64,000 nt of DNA from Lathyrus oleraceus (lineage: Eukaryota > Streptophyta > Magnoliopsida > Fabales > Fabaceae): contig NC_066584.1 in NCBI RefSeq assembly GCF_024323335.1, positions 240,029,994-240,093,993 on the forward strand, written 5' to 3'. A program made the position numbers and the translations under genes. Position 1 is the stretch's first letter; each line of letters opens with the position of its first letter. Of the stretch, positions 34,101 through 45,460 are shown in pieces. The notes beneath the pieces were generated by a model that did not search any database, had not been told where the DNA came from, and saw only the letters and a list, made by a program, of their open reading frames with translations.

Positions 34101-37100
34101 ATGTACCACATAAAGTCAACAAATGACTAAGCATGGAAGGAAATTTTCAAATAAATGGAAAACAGCATCATTAATTCCAAGAAAATTCATACACAAACTA
34201 GACATGTGATAGATCATTCATGCAAAATTTCAAGTGATTTGGAGGCCAGGAAGTATATGAACAAAAATCAAGAAGATGCACATCATTGGTGTGACACAAA
34301 TTGTCACACCCTAGTTCACAAAATCATAACTAGCAAACCATAAATGATAAATGCACAATCTTTATATGGAAATGAAGGTGAGCATGTCTAGTTTTACCAC
34401 AAAAAATTTCAGGGGCAATGGATATGTCATGACAATTTCACAAAAGAAATAGCACAATGTATCATTTATACATACATGTTAGGAGACCAATTATCAATTA
34501 AAATCCAGCCAATGAAAAATTAATTAAAAATCACAATACAATACTAGACATTTTCATGAGTTTAATGCAAAAAATCCCACAATTTTTGGAGTTGAAATGA
34601 ATAAAAAATGAATTGTTGAAGTTGATGAACATTTTGGATGAAATATGAAACACATAGCATGGTATGGAGTCAAACATGGGGTCAACGGTGGCAAAGCTGT
34701 AATTAGCGTGCCACTTACCAAAGCTGTGCGTTTTGGGAGTGGAGAACGAAATGTTCTCATTGGTCCAAACCCAATGGAACAGTAAACGCAGCCAATGAGC
34801 TTCAAAGTTCTGGGTTTTCAAAACAGCAGCAGGGCATTTCATCATTCAACTTCATCATCATGTAATCATCAAAACAACATCAAGCAAGCAGCATGGTAAT
34901 AGTAATGTTCTTCACGCAAACATGTCATAAACAAACAAAACTAAAACAATCATGAGAAATTTCTGGGCAGCTTAAGGTTTTAGAAACAGCAGCAGGGTTT
35001 TAGCAGCAACATCATGTGTTCATCATTGTAAAACAAGCTTCAAGCCAAAATCACATAATAACATGGCATTGGTGTTCAGGTAACATCATACAGCAAAAAA
35101 CCAAGTACAATCCTGGGAAATTCTGGAAAATGCCCTAGGGTTTCAATATGAACAGCATAACTTCATTCACACATGAAAAATCAAAGTGTCCAGAAAGTGA
35201 AATCAAGCATCCTAAAAGCATCATCATACATCAAATAACAAGAATGTGGCATCACATTTCATTAAATCAATGCTAGCAAGGTAAATCGAGCAGAAATAGG
35301 TTTGGACACACAAAATGAAATCCAGATTTCTTGGCCATGACACAACCATTTCAAGCAATCTATAGTTTATTAGAATCAGCTCAAGAAGATCTTTCATAAA
35401 TATATCATGGCATGGCAAAGGATTGAGTTCGAATACTTACTTGGTTTTGAAGCAAAATGTGAAACAGGGCTGCTTTGATGGTTACAAGTGCAAACAGATG
35501 CAGGCAATGCTTGGTAGTGAAGGATGCTTGAAGTCCTGTTGCTCAGCTATGCATGAAGATGTCCAAATCTGCCATTGTTGTATGCTTAGTGAAAACAGAA
35601 CATGGAAGGTCGTGCAGATGATGATTGATTCTTGCAAAAGGCTTCAGATGATGGCCATATGATGGAGCAATGAAGAAAGGTTTGAGGGTTTTGGAGCTTT
35701 GAGCAGAAAAATGTCAATCGAGCCAAAAGGAAAAATGAGAGAATGAATATGTTTTCTGTGATGGCTGCTGTTCCTAGAGAAAATGAATCATGTGTGCAGT
35801 CAGTAGTGTTTTTCCATGACAGAAAATCTGATGCACCAAACTGTTATGTGTAAGTACAAGCATGGTTGTGGAAGTATGGTGCAAACATGTACTTTTCCAA
35901 TTCTTAAGCAACTAAGACATGGCTTCTTGTTTTGCTGTTAATTCTAGGCTGCAAGTGAGGCTTCAAATGACAGAGAAATGGCTTGCTAATTTTCTGTTTG
36001 AAGGTACCAAGGCATGGTTCAAATGCAAGCATGGAGAGCATGGGTGAAACTTGTACTTTTCTTCCAATTCAAGCAACCAAGCATGGATACATGATGGCCT
36101 CATGTACTGCATAATTTGACTTGGCAAACATGTTTTAAATGATATTTCTGAGCTGTTCCAATTGGCCAAATGTTGGAAAAATGTTTATATCAAAAAGTCA
36201 AACATTGGTCAAACTTGCATTTAAATGAGAAAAGTCAAAAAATGCCATTTTGATTGGTGAAGTTTTGGCTCATGAAATTTATATTTTTGGAAAGAGGGGA
36301 TCAAATGTGACTTGTAGGAAAAAACCCCACCAAAATTGGTCAAACGGTTTGAGAGATATGGCCTTTTGAAGTTCAAGATTTTCTGAAATCGATTCGATCA
36401 TAACTAGCCAACCACACATGGGAATTGAGAGTTCTTGGACTTTTTGGAAATGGGAGAACAAGATCTTCAACTTTCATGTTGGGCAAAAATTCATTTGAAG
36501 CTTGTATCATGATGTAAGTTTGAGGATCAAGACTTTCCATTTATGGCAGGTTTCAGTTACAGGTCCAGTTTCCATTTCTGGAAGTTTTCTGTTTGACTTC
36601 AAATTCTTCCATGATGAGGTTGGACATGACATATGAGGCTTGTATAGACATGAATGAACTCCTTCAAATCAATTCCATCCATCAAATCACTGATTAAATG
36701 GCCAGTTGACCAAGTTTGACTTTCTGTTGACTTTTCTAGGGTTTTGCATGATTGAACCACTTCTGATGAATTCCAAACCCTAATTCCTTGAGACCTTGAT
36801 TTCCAATGATGTCCCAAGTTGTGTGAACTCTTGATTATTGGTCATGGTGCCCAAATTCTGCAAGAACGGCCATCATCCATTGCTTTGACTGACTGTTGAC
36901 TGTCTTTGACCTAATTGCTGATAATTGCTTCAACTGCAAGCAACAAGGTTAGACTGACAATATTTTTGTACTTTTTGGATGATAAACATATGAAAAGCAA
37001 TAATATACAAATGCAAAACATGCTTGGTGATCAAGAACCACACACACAAGGCAACCTACCCACTAGGAGGGAAGCAAAGGCATGCAATGATCCTTGAGGC

Positions 37101-37158
37101 TATGATATGAGATGATATGGGCCATGAGGGATCTTAGGGCCAAAATTGGGGTCTTACA
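31182..37158 (-). repeat. E1 5' LTR (5977 bp)
   Basis: Upstream LTR of E1 in element sense, near-identical to 11234-17212. The LTR carries the motif TACGTAGGC followed by an inverted repeat (as in 11571-11602). It drives transcription toward lower coordinates. It contains the same tandem-repeat block at 32173-32590. Confidence 0.96.
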
Positions 37159-37163
37159 ATGAC
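37159..37163. repeat. Target site duplication of E1, right copy (ATGAC)
   Basis: It repeats 11229-11233. Its last base is also the first base of the E2 duplication CCTAG, which fixes the insertion order. Confidence 0.95.
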
Positions 37164-37167
37164 CTAG
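37163..37167. repeat. Target site duplication of E2, left copy (CCTAG)
   Basis: CCTAG directly precedes the E2 LTR start TGTAACACC and is repeated at 55646-55650 after the E2 3' LTR end. Confidence 0.95.
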
Positions 37168-38418
37168 TGTAACACCTCAAAATTTGCCCTCCTCTTCTTG
37201 AGACTAGCTTGGGTCTTTGAATTTCATGTTTTAGAGCATTAGGTATTGCATTTTGCATCTCATGTGAAATAAGAAAGTCATCCTCCAAAGTCTTTTCAGA
37301 AGATGGGAAGTTACATGATTCAAGCCTGAGGGTTTCTATGAATTGATTATCAACCATCTGAGGGCATGAACTCCAGTCAGGGTTTCTTGACTCTTCAAAG
37401 GTCTTGAGCATCATCTTATTTGCAAGGATATGTTACCATCATCATGGTTCTATCATCATCAAGGTTTTCATTGTTCATTCTCAAGTTCCTCTGAATTAGG
37501 ATTGTGACCTCTGGTCAACCCTAATCAATGCCTTTCTTCCAACCAGGGTTGCTCAAGGAGATGAGGTATTTTATTGGGATGAGGATAACATGATTATCAT
37601 AAGGAGCTTACTTGAGCTAGGGTTTCATTTTTGAGCAATTTCCCCAAGTGGTAGAGGCTCAAGCTGATCAGGGCATTTCAAGGTCATCTGAGGACCAAAA
37701 AGTCAACTATGCAGTCAACTGAGGGCTATAAGGTGGGGAAATGAGTTGAGACATCTCAATCATGTTCAAAAGAGGTTCATTTGTCAGTTTAAACATCTAT
37801 CTTGAAGATTTTGAAGTCATGGCAAAAGTTTCCAAAAATGGAAAATGACCTGTAATTTCAAGTTTCCAAAAATGGCAAGTTTCTGGTCCACATTCAACTT
37901 GACTTATCAACATCAAAGAAGCTTCAAATGGATTTTTGGTGAACATGAAAGTTGAAGATATTTGTCTCCCCTTTCCAAAAAGTCCTAATTCATGTCCATA
38001 TGATGAATGGTTAAGGAGTTATGGCCAAATGATCACAAGGTGTGCATGGAAGTTCAAAGTGACATAACTTTTGATACAAAACTCCAATTTGGTCCATTCT
38101 TTTTGCAAAATACTCCTCATGGCCAATACATTTCAAATGAACCATTGCCATGCATGGGAGAAGCTTGTATGCTTACTATTTCATTCACGATCATTTTGGA
38201 GGGAAATTTCATAATTCAAAATTGGCTTATGGTACAAGCAAACCAACAATTCCATGATGATCCTTGGTTGATTTTAAGTGAAATCCAAGTTTTACATGAG
38301 CAAGTGCACGTGTGGATTGGCCATGCTAGCTCCATTTTCAATTTTTGCAATTCACTTCAAATCTCACTAATCATGATTAGTACATGCCTAATTTTGATTT
38401 CAGTGTGATTAGTGAATC

Positions 38419-38430
38419 ATATAAAAGCCA
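38419..38430 (+). promoter_or_regulatory. TATA box of E2 5' LTR
   Basis: CATATAAAAGCC, about 1.25 kb into the LTR, followed by AAACCCTAACTGC. It is identical in the 3' LTR at 51403-51414. A good plant TATA consensus. Confidence 0.65.
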
Positions 38431-39054
38431 AACCCTAACTGCATTTGCAGATAACAAAATTTTTAAATCTCAAATTTCCAAATTCCCTCCATTTTTCTCT
38501 CTCTTCGAAATTCAATTTTCTCCACACAAACCTTCAATCTCTTTGCATATTCATGATCCTTGTGTAATTCTGAGCAAGAATCAACCATTGGATTGGACAT
38601 TTGAGCTGGATTTCAAGCAGATCGAATGCACTTACATGGAAATGGATTTCTGAAATTGAAGTGGAGTTAGGTGTCTTCAATTGCTTCTTGGTGTATAAAG
38701 CTTCAATAGAGGTTCAGTGGAGCAGATCTGGAGCTGTAGAGGCCTTGAGAGCGCGATTTCAGTGAACTTCATTTCAAGTAAGTTGGAAATTCATCATCTC
38801 CTTTTGCCAATTTCTTGTTATAGTTGTGTAGATCCTGCTTAGTGGAGCATGTTGATATGTTTAGTTTTGAAAATGGATGAGAAATGAACATGTATGATGA
38901 ACTTTCAGTTTAGATCTTGAAAATGTTTTTGATCGATCTGCAAAACCTAGCATGAATTAGATGACATGAACATGATATTTGGATTCTATGCTGCAAGATC
39001 TTTCGAATGGTGTATCGTTTGTTCAATTCTGGAAAAAAATTGTTAAATCTCCGT

Positions 39055-39083
39055 CGGAGTCGGCCGGAGCTACAGCTCCGGCG
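39055..39083 (+). repeat. CCGGAGCT hairpin in E2 5' LTR
   Basis: CCGGAGCTacAGCTCCGG is a perfect 8-bp stem with a 2-base spacer, extended by flanking G and C. In the 3' LTR (about 52050-52082) the copy has a G-to-T change that leaves a wobble pair, plus a 13-base insertion. It resembles the stem at 7706-7755 in the outer LTR. Confidence 0.75.
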
Positions 39084-41251
39084 TCTGGTTCGTTTAGGGT
39101 TTATATCCTATGTGGCCTCCACGTATGAGCTGGCGTGTGTGTTTGGTTGGTCCTGATTGCGTTGACCTGGCCATGTGTTGCGAAGACTGATGATTGTGCT
39201 GCCACGAATTTTAATGAAACGCAACGTTTAATTGATGCTTACTGGATGCTGATGTGTGTGCTAGCGTAGCAGTTCCATTGGACCTTGTTTGTTTGACTGC
39301 TTGCGTGTGTGTGTTGACTGCTGAGTGTGTTTGCCACGCGTTTTAATGAAGCTATGCGTTTTGCTGTTTTGAATGTGATCCGTTGATCAGATTTTCGCGC
39401 TAGATCCAATGGTCTTGATTAATTCTGGATTTAATTTGAATAATTGTTTTCCCTCCATTTCATTTCTATATTTCATATTATTTTGCTCATCTTTTAAAAA
39501 TCATTAAAAATTAAAAAATGCTCCAAATTAACTCCAATTTTTTTTCATAATCTTGTTTTGATCTCTAGTTTTTTGTAGGATTATTTTCATGATTTGTTTG
39601 TTTCTGGATTTTTATTTTGGAATTCTTGATTGAACCTTGTGCTATTTTGACATGTTGTGTTCATTGCCTTGTGAAATGCTATGTGTTGATCCAATTGATC
39701 CAAATTTTTGCATGCTTTATCTTCACTCATTATTTGATTTTTGAGAATTGGTTTGGGATTTTTCTCATATGCTATCACTGTTTTTGACACATGAAGATAT
39801 AATGTGACAATTTGTGTCACATTTTTGGCATTGCTTTTGTGCATTTTTGTTCACCTATCATTTGAACTCTTCTAGATTTGATATTTTGCACATTGCTTGT
39901 TCATAACATGAGAAACTTGCATAAAACATTTCATAGCCTTTGCATGCTTTTCTGTTTTGATTTGGATTTTCTAATGTTGATGTCCATTTTGTGCACATTT
40001 GCTGGCCTTTATTTTACATTGAACATTTGAGGTACTTGCCTTATGAATTGATGCTAGTCCTTTTGAGGACATCTTGTTGATTGTTTGAATGTGCAATATG
40101 TGAAAGATTGACTTCTGTTTTGATCATTTAGTTTGGTTTTGGACCTAGTCTTTGTACTAGTGTTTTGTACATGAACTAACCTTGACTTGTGTTTCAGGTT
40201 TGGACACTTAGCATTAATGGTTGAGTTGTTCACCTTTTGAGATGCAAATTGGATTGTGTTCTGACTTCTTTGTGTTTTGTAGGGATTTAAGTTGATGTGT
40301 TGGCTCGTTGATTCATTTGATTGCTTGACCATTGCTCATTGAATTGTGTAACAGTTGGATGGTTTCACTGTTTGTTTTCTGATTGTTTGTCTGGGATACT
40401 AACTGGTTAGCTTTTGTACAGGTACATTAGTTGCTTGCTTTTAGCTCTTGCTTGAGCTTTGGATTGTGGTTGATACACCACTTAGGTAGTTACCTTCTTA
40501 CTCCATGTAGTCTGGAAGTCCTGTCACCTTTTTGGCAGGCATTTTGCTGGAAGTCCTCCTTAAGAGGCTCTGTTTGTGTTTGTTTACATTTGTGCCAAAG
40601 ACCTCCAAGATGAGGCATGTTACTTGATAAAACCTCCATGAAAAGGCAATTGATGGATAAAAGGGATTAGTAGCCAATCCCCCGTTATTCAGTGAGTCGT
40701 TCTTTATGCTCGCACTATGTGCTGATGCTCTAGAACATGTACCCAAGATCTTTGTCCAGTGTCTGTCAAGTGGAATAGGATCCCTCTTTCTGGATCCCCA
40801 CGCTTTCTTTGTCATGAGCTCACCCTGGCCAGGGTTAAGAGCTATGAGGTCTCATCTTCATTACCATTTTGATTTGCTCACCCTGACGTTCAATGTCAGT
40901 GGTTAAGAGCCCAGTTAATCACCCTTACAGTTTGGCTTGTTTGTCGAGGTTGATATGACCTCTCTTGACTAAAGCCTACCCATTGTTTGGGCCTCTTGTA
41001 TGGATATAGTGTGTGATGCTTGTTCACTTGTGTTGGTGTGGTTATTTACTTTCCTATGAATTGACTTGCTCCCTGTGTGAGTTAGGATTCTGATTAGAGA
41101 CCTCAACTTAGGGATTGTTGCTGGCATGACAACTATTAGGCTCGAGTCTTTGTCTCCCTATTAGTTTGTTGTTTCCCTGGTCTCTGGTTAGGAGAGTGTT
41201 GTACCCCTGTTAAGGGGAACTACGTCACTCTGATTCTCATACCAGATGAGA

Positions 41252-41283
41252 TACGTAGGCAGGAGGTTGCGAGCAATCTCTCC
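41252..41283 (+). other. TACGTAGGC plus hairpin motif, copy 1 (E2 5' LTR)
   Basis: TACGTAGGC is followed by a stem formed by GGAG-TTGC and GCAA-CTCC arms around a GA turn. Related copies with different stems lie at 42151-42177 and 42236-42262 in the same LTR. Confidence 0.55.
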
Positions 41284-41448
41284 GGGCACCCTTTTGTTTT
41301 TTCGTGTGTGTATTCACCCTTTTGCTTTTTTTGCTGTGTTGTCTTGTTTGTGTCCACCCTTGTCTTCTTTGGTGTGAGTACTTGTTTGTCCAGCGTGGGC
41401 ATGTGTGGTATGTTTATACCTTGGAGGGATTTCTCCTATTATTGCTTT

Positions 41449-41873
41449 GGGGTTCATTTGTGACGGTTGTCACTCACTTGGGTTTCATTTGTGATGATGG
41501 TTATCATCCTTGGGGTTCATTTGTGACGGTTGTCACTCACTTGTGGTTCATTTGTGACGTTTGTGATGATGGTTATCATCTTTGGGGTTCATTTGTGACG
41601 GTTGTCACTCATTTGGGGTTCATTTGTGACAGTTGTCACTCACTTGGGGTTCATTTGTGATGATGGTTATCATCTTTGGGGTTCATTTGTGACGGTTGTC
41701 ACTCACTTGGGGTTCATTTGTGATGATGGTTATCATCTTTGGGGTTCATTTATGACGGTTGTCATTCATTTGGGGGTTCATCTTTGGTATTCATTTGTGA
41801 CGGTTGTCACTCACTTGGGGTTCATTTATGACGGTTGTCACTCACTTGGGGTTCATCTTTGGGGTTCATCTTT
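41449..41873 (+). repeat. 31-bp hairpin-forming minisatellite in E2 5' LTR
   Basis: About 14 units of 31 bp, each starting GGGGTTCATT. Two unit types alternate irregularly: one contains GTGACggttGTCAC, the other GATGATggttATCATC. Both form stems around the same GGTT loop. The array reads open in one frame, giving a repeated peptide, which follows trivially from a 31-bp unit without stops and is not called a gene. The 3' LTR array (54448-54936) has two units more. Confidence 0.9.
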
Positions 41874-42150
41874 GGATATCTGTTTACTTTGTTGAGGTTC
41901 GTTCTGAGAACCTTTTTCTTTGGTGTACGCTGGTTAGCGTTTGTTATTGTTAGGAGTCGGATATAAGTCCATGTATTGGCATTCTGTTTCCTTGTTTTGG
42001 GTTTGTTTGGAGTCGGATGTAAGTCCATGTATTGACATTTTGTTTCCTTTTGAGTGTTTCTTTTGACATCTCAGCGTCTCTTTTGTTGTCCTGTTTCGGC
42101 GCGCGTTAGCCGAGCTACGAGTGCTCTGATTCTTCTCTGGATAGAGAAGA

Positions 42151-42262
42151 TACGTAGGCATAGGATGCGATATCCTAGCGAGCATGTCTCCTTTCCCCCG
42201 AACTACGTTGACTCTGATGTTTGTTTCTGACAAACTACGTAGGCCCAGGATGCGACATCCTG
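42151..42262 (+). other. TACGTAGGC plus hairpin motifs, copies 2 and 3 (E2 5' LTR)
   Basis: Copy 2: TACGTAGGCA then TAGGATgcgatATCCTA (42161-42177). Copy 3: TACGTAGGCC then CAGGATgcgacATCCTG (42246-42262). The base pair at the foot of the stem changes from T-A to C-G with pairing kept. They lie about 320-440 bases before the LTR end, probably in the transcribed R/U5 part. Confidence 0.6.
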
Positions 42263-42586
42263 CCGAGTCATTTTCCTCCATCTTCTTTCACCTGTTTTCT
42301 TATTTCAGTTTGTGCAATTTCTTTGAGCAGTTTTATTAGCAACCTTTTCCTATTCTTTGAACTATCTTTTGAGCGTGGATCCCGTCGAGTACGACGGACG
42401 TGAGGGGTGCCAATACCTTCCCCTTGCGTAATCGACTCCCGTACCTTGTAATCTCTGGTCGTAAGACCGTTCCTTTCCCTTTCTTAGGTTAGTCATGCGC
42501 TCCCTTTCCGTCATAGGATGAATAGCGTCGGTGGCGGCTCTGTAAACTGTATTTTTTCCGCCGGTTGTTTTTCGCGTTGCGATAGC

Positions 42587-42604
42587 TGGCGACTCTATTG
42601 GGGA
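42587..42604 (+). other. E2 primer-binding site
   Basis: TGGCGACTCTATTGGGGA begins two bases after the LTR end. It matches the tRNA-Arg-type site of E1 except at two positions. Confidence 0.85.
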
Positions 42605-43913
42605 CTATAGTTGACCTCTTGCTGGTCCATCTTCCCTAAGCGAGTCAATCCTAGCGCTCTCTAGCGTAGTTTTTAGAGTAGTTTGGGTTGCTTTTACTGC
42701 TTTAGTTATTGCATTTGTGATTATTATACTGTGATTGTATATATTTGCATATATGTTTGCATGCATCATATTATCATTGTGCTGGATTCTGGACAGGTTT
42801 GGTTCCTACGATTTGGGGTGGGTGTTCTGAGTGGGGCTAAAACCTAAAGCCCGAGTATACACCTAGGATTAGTGTAGTCTCACGTCTCCTCACATGTTGG
42901 ATCAGCATGTTATTGCGACGTGACATACCACAGCCGGACGAGGTTCTTTTGAGAGAGCCCTTCCTTGTGGAGTATCCACTATGGTTGGGTTACCTCTTTT
43001 GAGCTGTTGACTTTCGTGACCTTTCTTTCCCGGATCTTTGGTTTAGATAATCTTATGAGAGCTGCACGACACACCCGAAAGGGCAAACCCGTTGAGTATC
43101 TTGTCCGATTGTCGAGACCATTATCCGCCTTAGGATGACCTTATTAGAATTCACCTGTGAGGGGAGGGTTTGATTCTTACAGATACAGGTTCTGTTGGCG
43201 ATTCTGTGATGGTGACTTTGGTTCAGTCGGATTTATGGATGTTTATTTCTGACACGCCGGAGTTCTGTCTGTGGTATTTATGAGCGGTTTCCGTTTATTT
43301 CGGATCCCCGGGTTGAATTTGAGGGTACTTGTTCAGAGGATCTTGTTGTTATCTGTTCGGTGGATTTTCTGTGATGATGGAGATGTATCCTCCGTTCCGT
43401 TTATTTCGGAACCCCGAGTTGGATTTATGGTTACCTAGTCCCTTGGATGGTTGTGATCAGTTCAGAGACCGGAATCCAGTATAGTTGATGTTCAGATGGC
43501 TTGGAGGATGGCACAGTGACTTGCATTCATGCATCTGCATCATTCCCATTTTGCATTCATCCGCATCTGACTCATGTTTATCCATATCCAGGGTACATTC
43601 CTGATTGAGATCCTGGTTGAGAGACATCTTCACAACTTTTTGTTCTGTATGGTAAAACCAGATGATTGATGTCAAAATGTTGCCGTCGAATTATTATTCG
43701 TCTCAATGAAGCCAGGATCGAAAGACAAGAGTGTTCCTCATATGGATAGACATTGCATTCATGCATGAATCATAATAACTTTTCTTCTATTTTGCAGGTA
43801 TCGGTTTCTAACGTGTTTGATTGTTTTAGGAATCATTGCTCGCGCACGCAGAATCATTCCTTTGCACGTAGCTCGTCCGCACAGATACTTTACCAGACGC
43901 AACAAACCCAGAA
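42605..43913 (+). other. E2 leader, no ORF1
   Basis: About 1.3 kb without a substantial open frame. Two related segments around 43280 and 43400, both containing CCGTTTATTTCGGA, form a diverged duplication. The ORF1 found in E1 is absent, either lost or never present in this family. Confidence 0.6.
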
Positions 43914-45183
43914 TGATGGATACATCCAACACTGACATTCTCGAGTTGAAAGAGAAGATGAATGAGTTGATCAACGCCATGCAAGGGTTCGCCTTGGGGC
44001 AGAAGGCACTCGCCGATAAAGTGGAGAAGCTTGAGCAGGCTTCGGTTGCCAATAGTGGCAATAATCAAGAGGGTACCTCCAACAATGGTTCTGGTGGTTC
44101 TAGGGATGGTGGCGATCCCAGAAGGAAGGCAACTACTGCTGGTGTAGTTATCAACAATGGTGGTGGTATTGGTTTTGCTGCAGGCGGTGGACTAGGTCCT
44201 GTGGGCAACACTCTGAAGGACACTCAGTTTCCTCCTTTCTTTGGGGCTGTGGAGGATAAGGAAGAGGATCAGTTTTCTATGCTGAAGGAGCAGTTCGGTC
44301 AATATAGTGTTCAAACGCTGAATAAAGAGATTCAGGTACTAGCAGAAAAGATCAGGGCTCTGGAAAGCCATACTTCTCCTGGGGCTATCAATATGACAAA
44401 CATGGGGCTGGTTGAGGGGATTGTGATTCCACAGAAGTTCAAAGTGCCCATGTTTGATAAGTACAATGGGAGGATTGAAAGCTGGCTGAGAATGGGGAAA
44501 ATACAGGGAAATGCTCCGTCGTCTGGAGTAAAGAAGCCCTTTGGTAATGGTCAGCGCAAGAAGGAGGGTGAATCGAGTGTTGTGTATGCCCAAAGAGGAC
44601 ACAGTAGGGATCTTTACCACCCGTATGCTGCTGCGGTAACGATTCCTGCTGGTAATCAATATGTACAATAGCAACAGCAGCCACCTCAACAGAGAACACA
44701 GAGAGCTGGGTACCAAGTGCGAAGAAGGATGGCAGATTGTCAGTTTGATAGGCCACCCGTGACGTATGCCTTTCTGTTTAAGAAGTTGAAGGATCTTGGG
44801 TTGGTTCAGCAGAGGACGTTGGCTCCGGTAATACCAGATCAGAGGCCTGCAAGTCATAATGAGAACGTCAAGTGCGAGTTCCATTCTGGTGCACCCGGGC
44901 ATAATATTGAGGGTTGTAAAGCTTTTAAGCATGTCGTTCAGGACTTGGTAGATTCTAAGGCCATCAATTTTGCACCATCGCCGAATGTTAATGCTAATCC
45001 CATGCCGACGCATGGTCAGATGGCGATGAATGTAATTGTTGAGGATCCAGATCGCGTCTGTGCGGTGGGTGAAGAGATTGACAGTGACTGCGAGATGGAC
45101 TCGTGGATAAAACCGTGCGTACCAGGGATGGAGATCCAGAACTGGAAGGCCGAAAAGATCATCACTGTCACTCTGCGTGAAGA
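43914..45183 (+). pseudogene. gag: E2 gag remnant with internal deletion and nonsense codon
   Basis: The likely start is the ATG at 43914-43919 (MDTSNTDILELKEKMNELI), with a coiled-coil-like N-terminus, a Gly-rich linker and the beginning of the gag core (IPQKFKVPMFDKYNG). At about 44467 the core is cut short: the next residues (GRIESWLRMGKIQGN) belong to a region far downstream in E1, so roughly 180 codons are missing. A TAG at 44669-44671, where Gln is expected in a Gln-rich run, interrupts the frame, which then stays open to 45186. The zinc-knuckle-like CEFHSGAPGHNIEGC is near residue 320. The protease that should follow is absent, the frame going straight to the intron. Confidence 0.88.
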
Positions 45184-45460
45184 GTAATATTTCTGTTGTT
45201 AATTCTGTTTGCATGAAAGCCATACGTTTTTCCCGAAACGTAATGGTCCATTGTAAGGGTCACCTCATGTTTCATTTTGCATTATTTGCATCATTAATAA
45301 ACGGAAGTTTTTCGCATTAAAAGCGGTGTTCCCTGTTTTTCATTTGTTTTTGCAGTTTAATAAAAATAAATAAAAATGGCAATGTTTATTTTCATTTTTT
45401 CTTTCTTTTAACTTGTCGCGTCCCGACTCTAAAGCAATGCATGAATCAACATTCATGCAG
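45184..45460 (+). other. Ogre-type intron in E2 (277 bp)
   Basis: 5' site GAAGA|GTAATA at 45184 and 3' site TTCATGCAG|ATGCGATC at 45460. Joining GA to A TGC yields ECDHSPDLIDNN, and the expected downstream reading YDFDNLIYHAEEE follows after a small frame disturbance near 45508. Position and borders match the introns of E1 and the outer element. Confidence 0.75.

Larger units (their letters stand above)
11234..37158 (-). mobile_element. E1: complete, very young Ogre LTR retrotransposon (25.9 kb)
   Basis: Minus-strand element bounded by the TSD ATGAC. In element order: 5' LTR 37158-31182, primer site 31175-31158, leader, ORF1 30162-28714, gag 28421-26331, protease frames to 25098, intron 25097-24835, RT-RNaseH-aRH-integrase 24834-21372, a structured and repetitive 3' UTR 21371-17213 ending in a polypurine tract, and 3' LTR 17212-11234. 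Length, LTR size, ORF1 and the pro/pol intron match legume Ogre elements. The LTRs are almost identical, so insertion is recent, but the gag-protease region carries two one-base frameshifts. Confidence 0.95.
37168..42584 (+). repeat. E2 5' LTR (5417 bp)
   Basis: Starts TGTAACACCTC and ends TTGCGATA. It pairs with 50154-55645. In the first 700 bases I count a little over ten differences between the copies, suggesting 1-2 % divergence. The length difference of 75 bases is accounted for by two extra minisatellite units (62 bases) and a 13-base indel at the CCGGAGCT hairpin. Confidence 0.95.

Noticed and set aside
41449..41873. CRISPR array
   Set aside because: Units are contiguous 31-bp tandem copies without unique spacers, in plant nuclear DNA.
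41304..41895. Long open frames encoding a repeated peptide (VTVVTHLGFICDDGYHL-like)
   Set aside because: They arise because the 31-bp minisatellite has no stop in these frames. The same array is open in more than one frame, and the conserved feature is base pairing, not the peptide.
44339..45223. 294-codon minus-strand frame
   Set aside because: Antisense of the E2 gag remnant, with no recognisable protein features.
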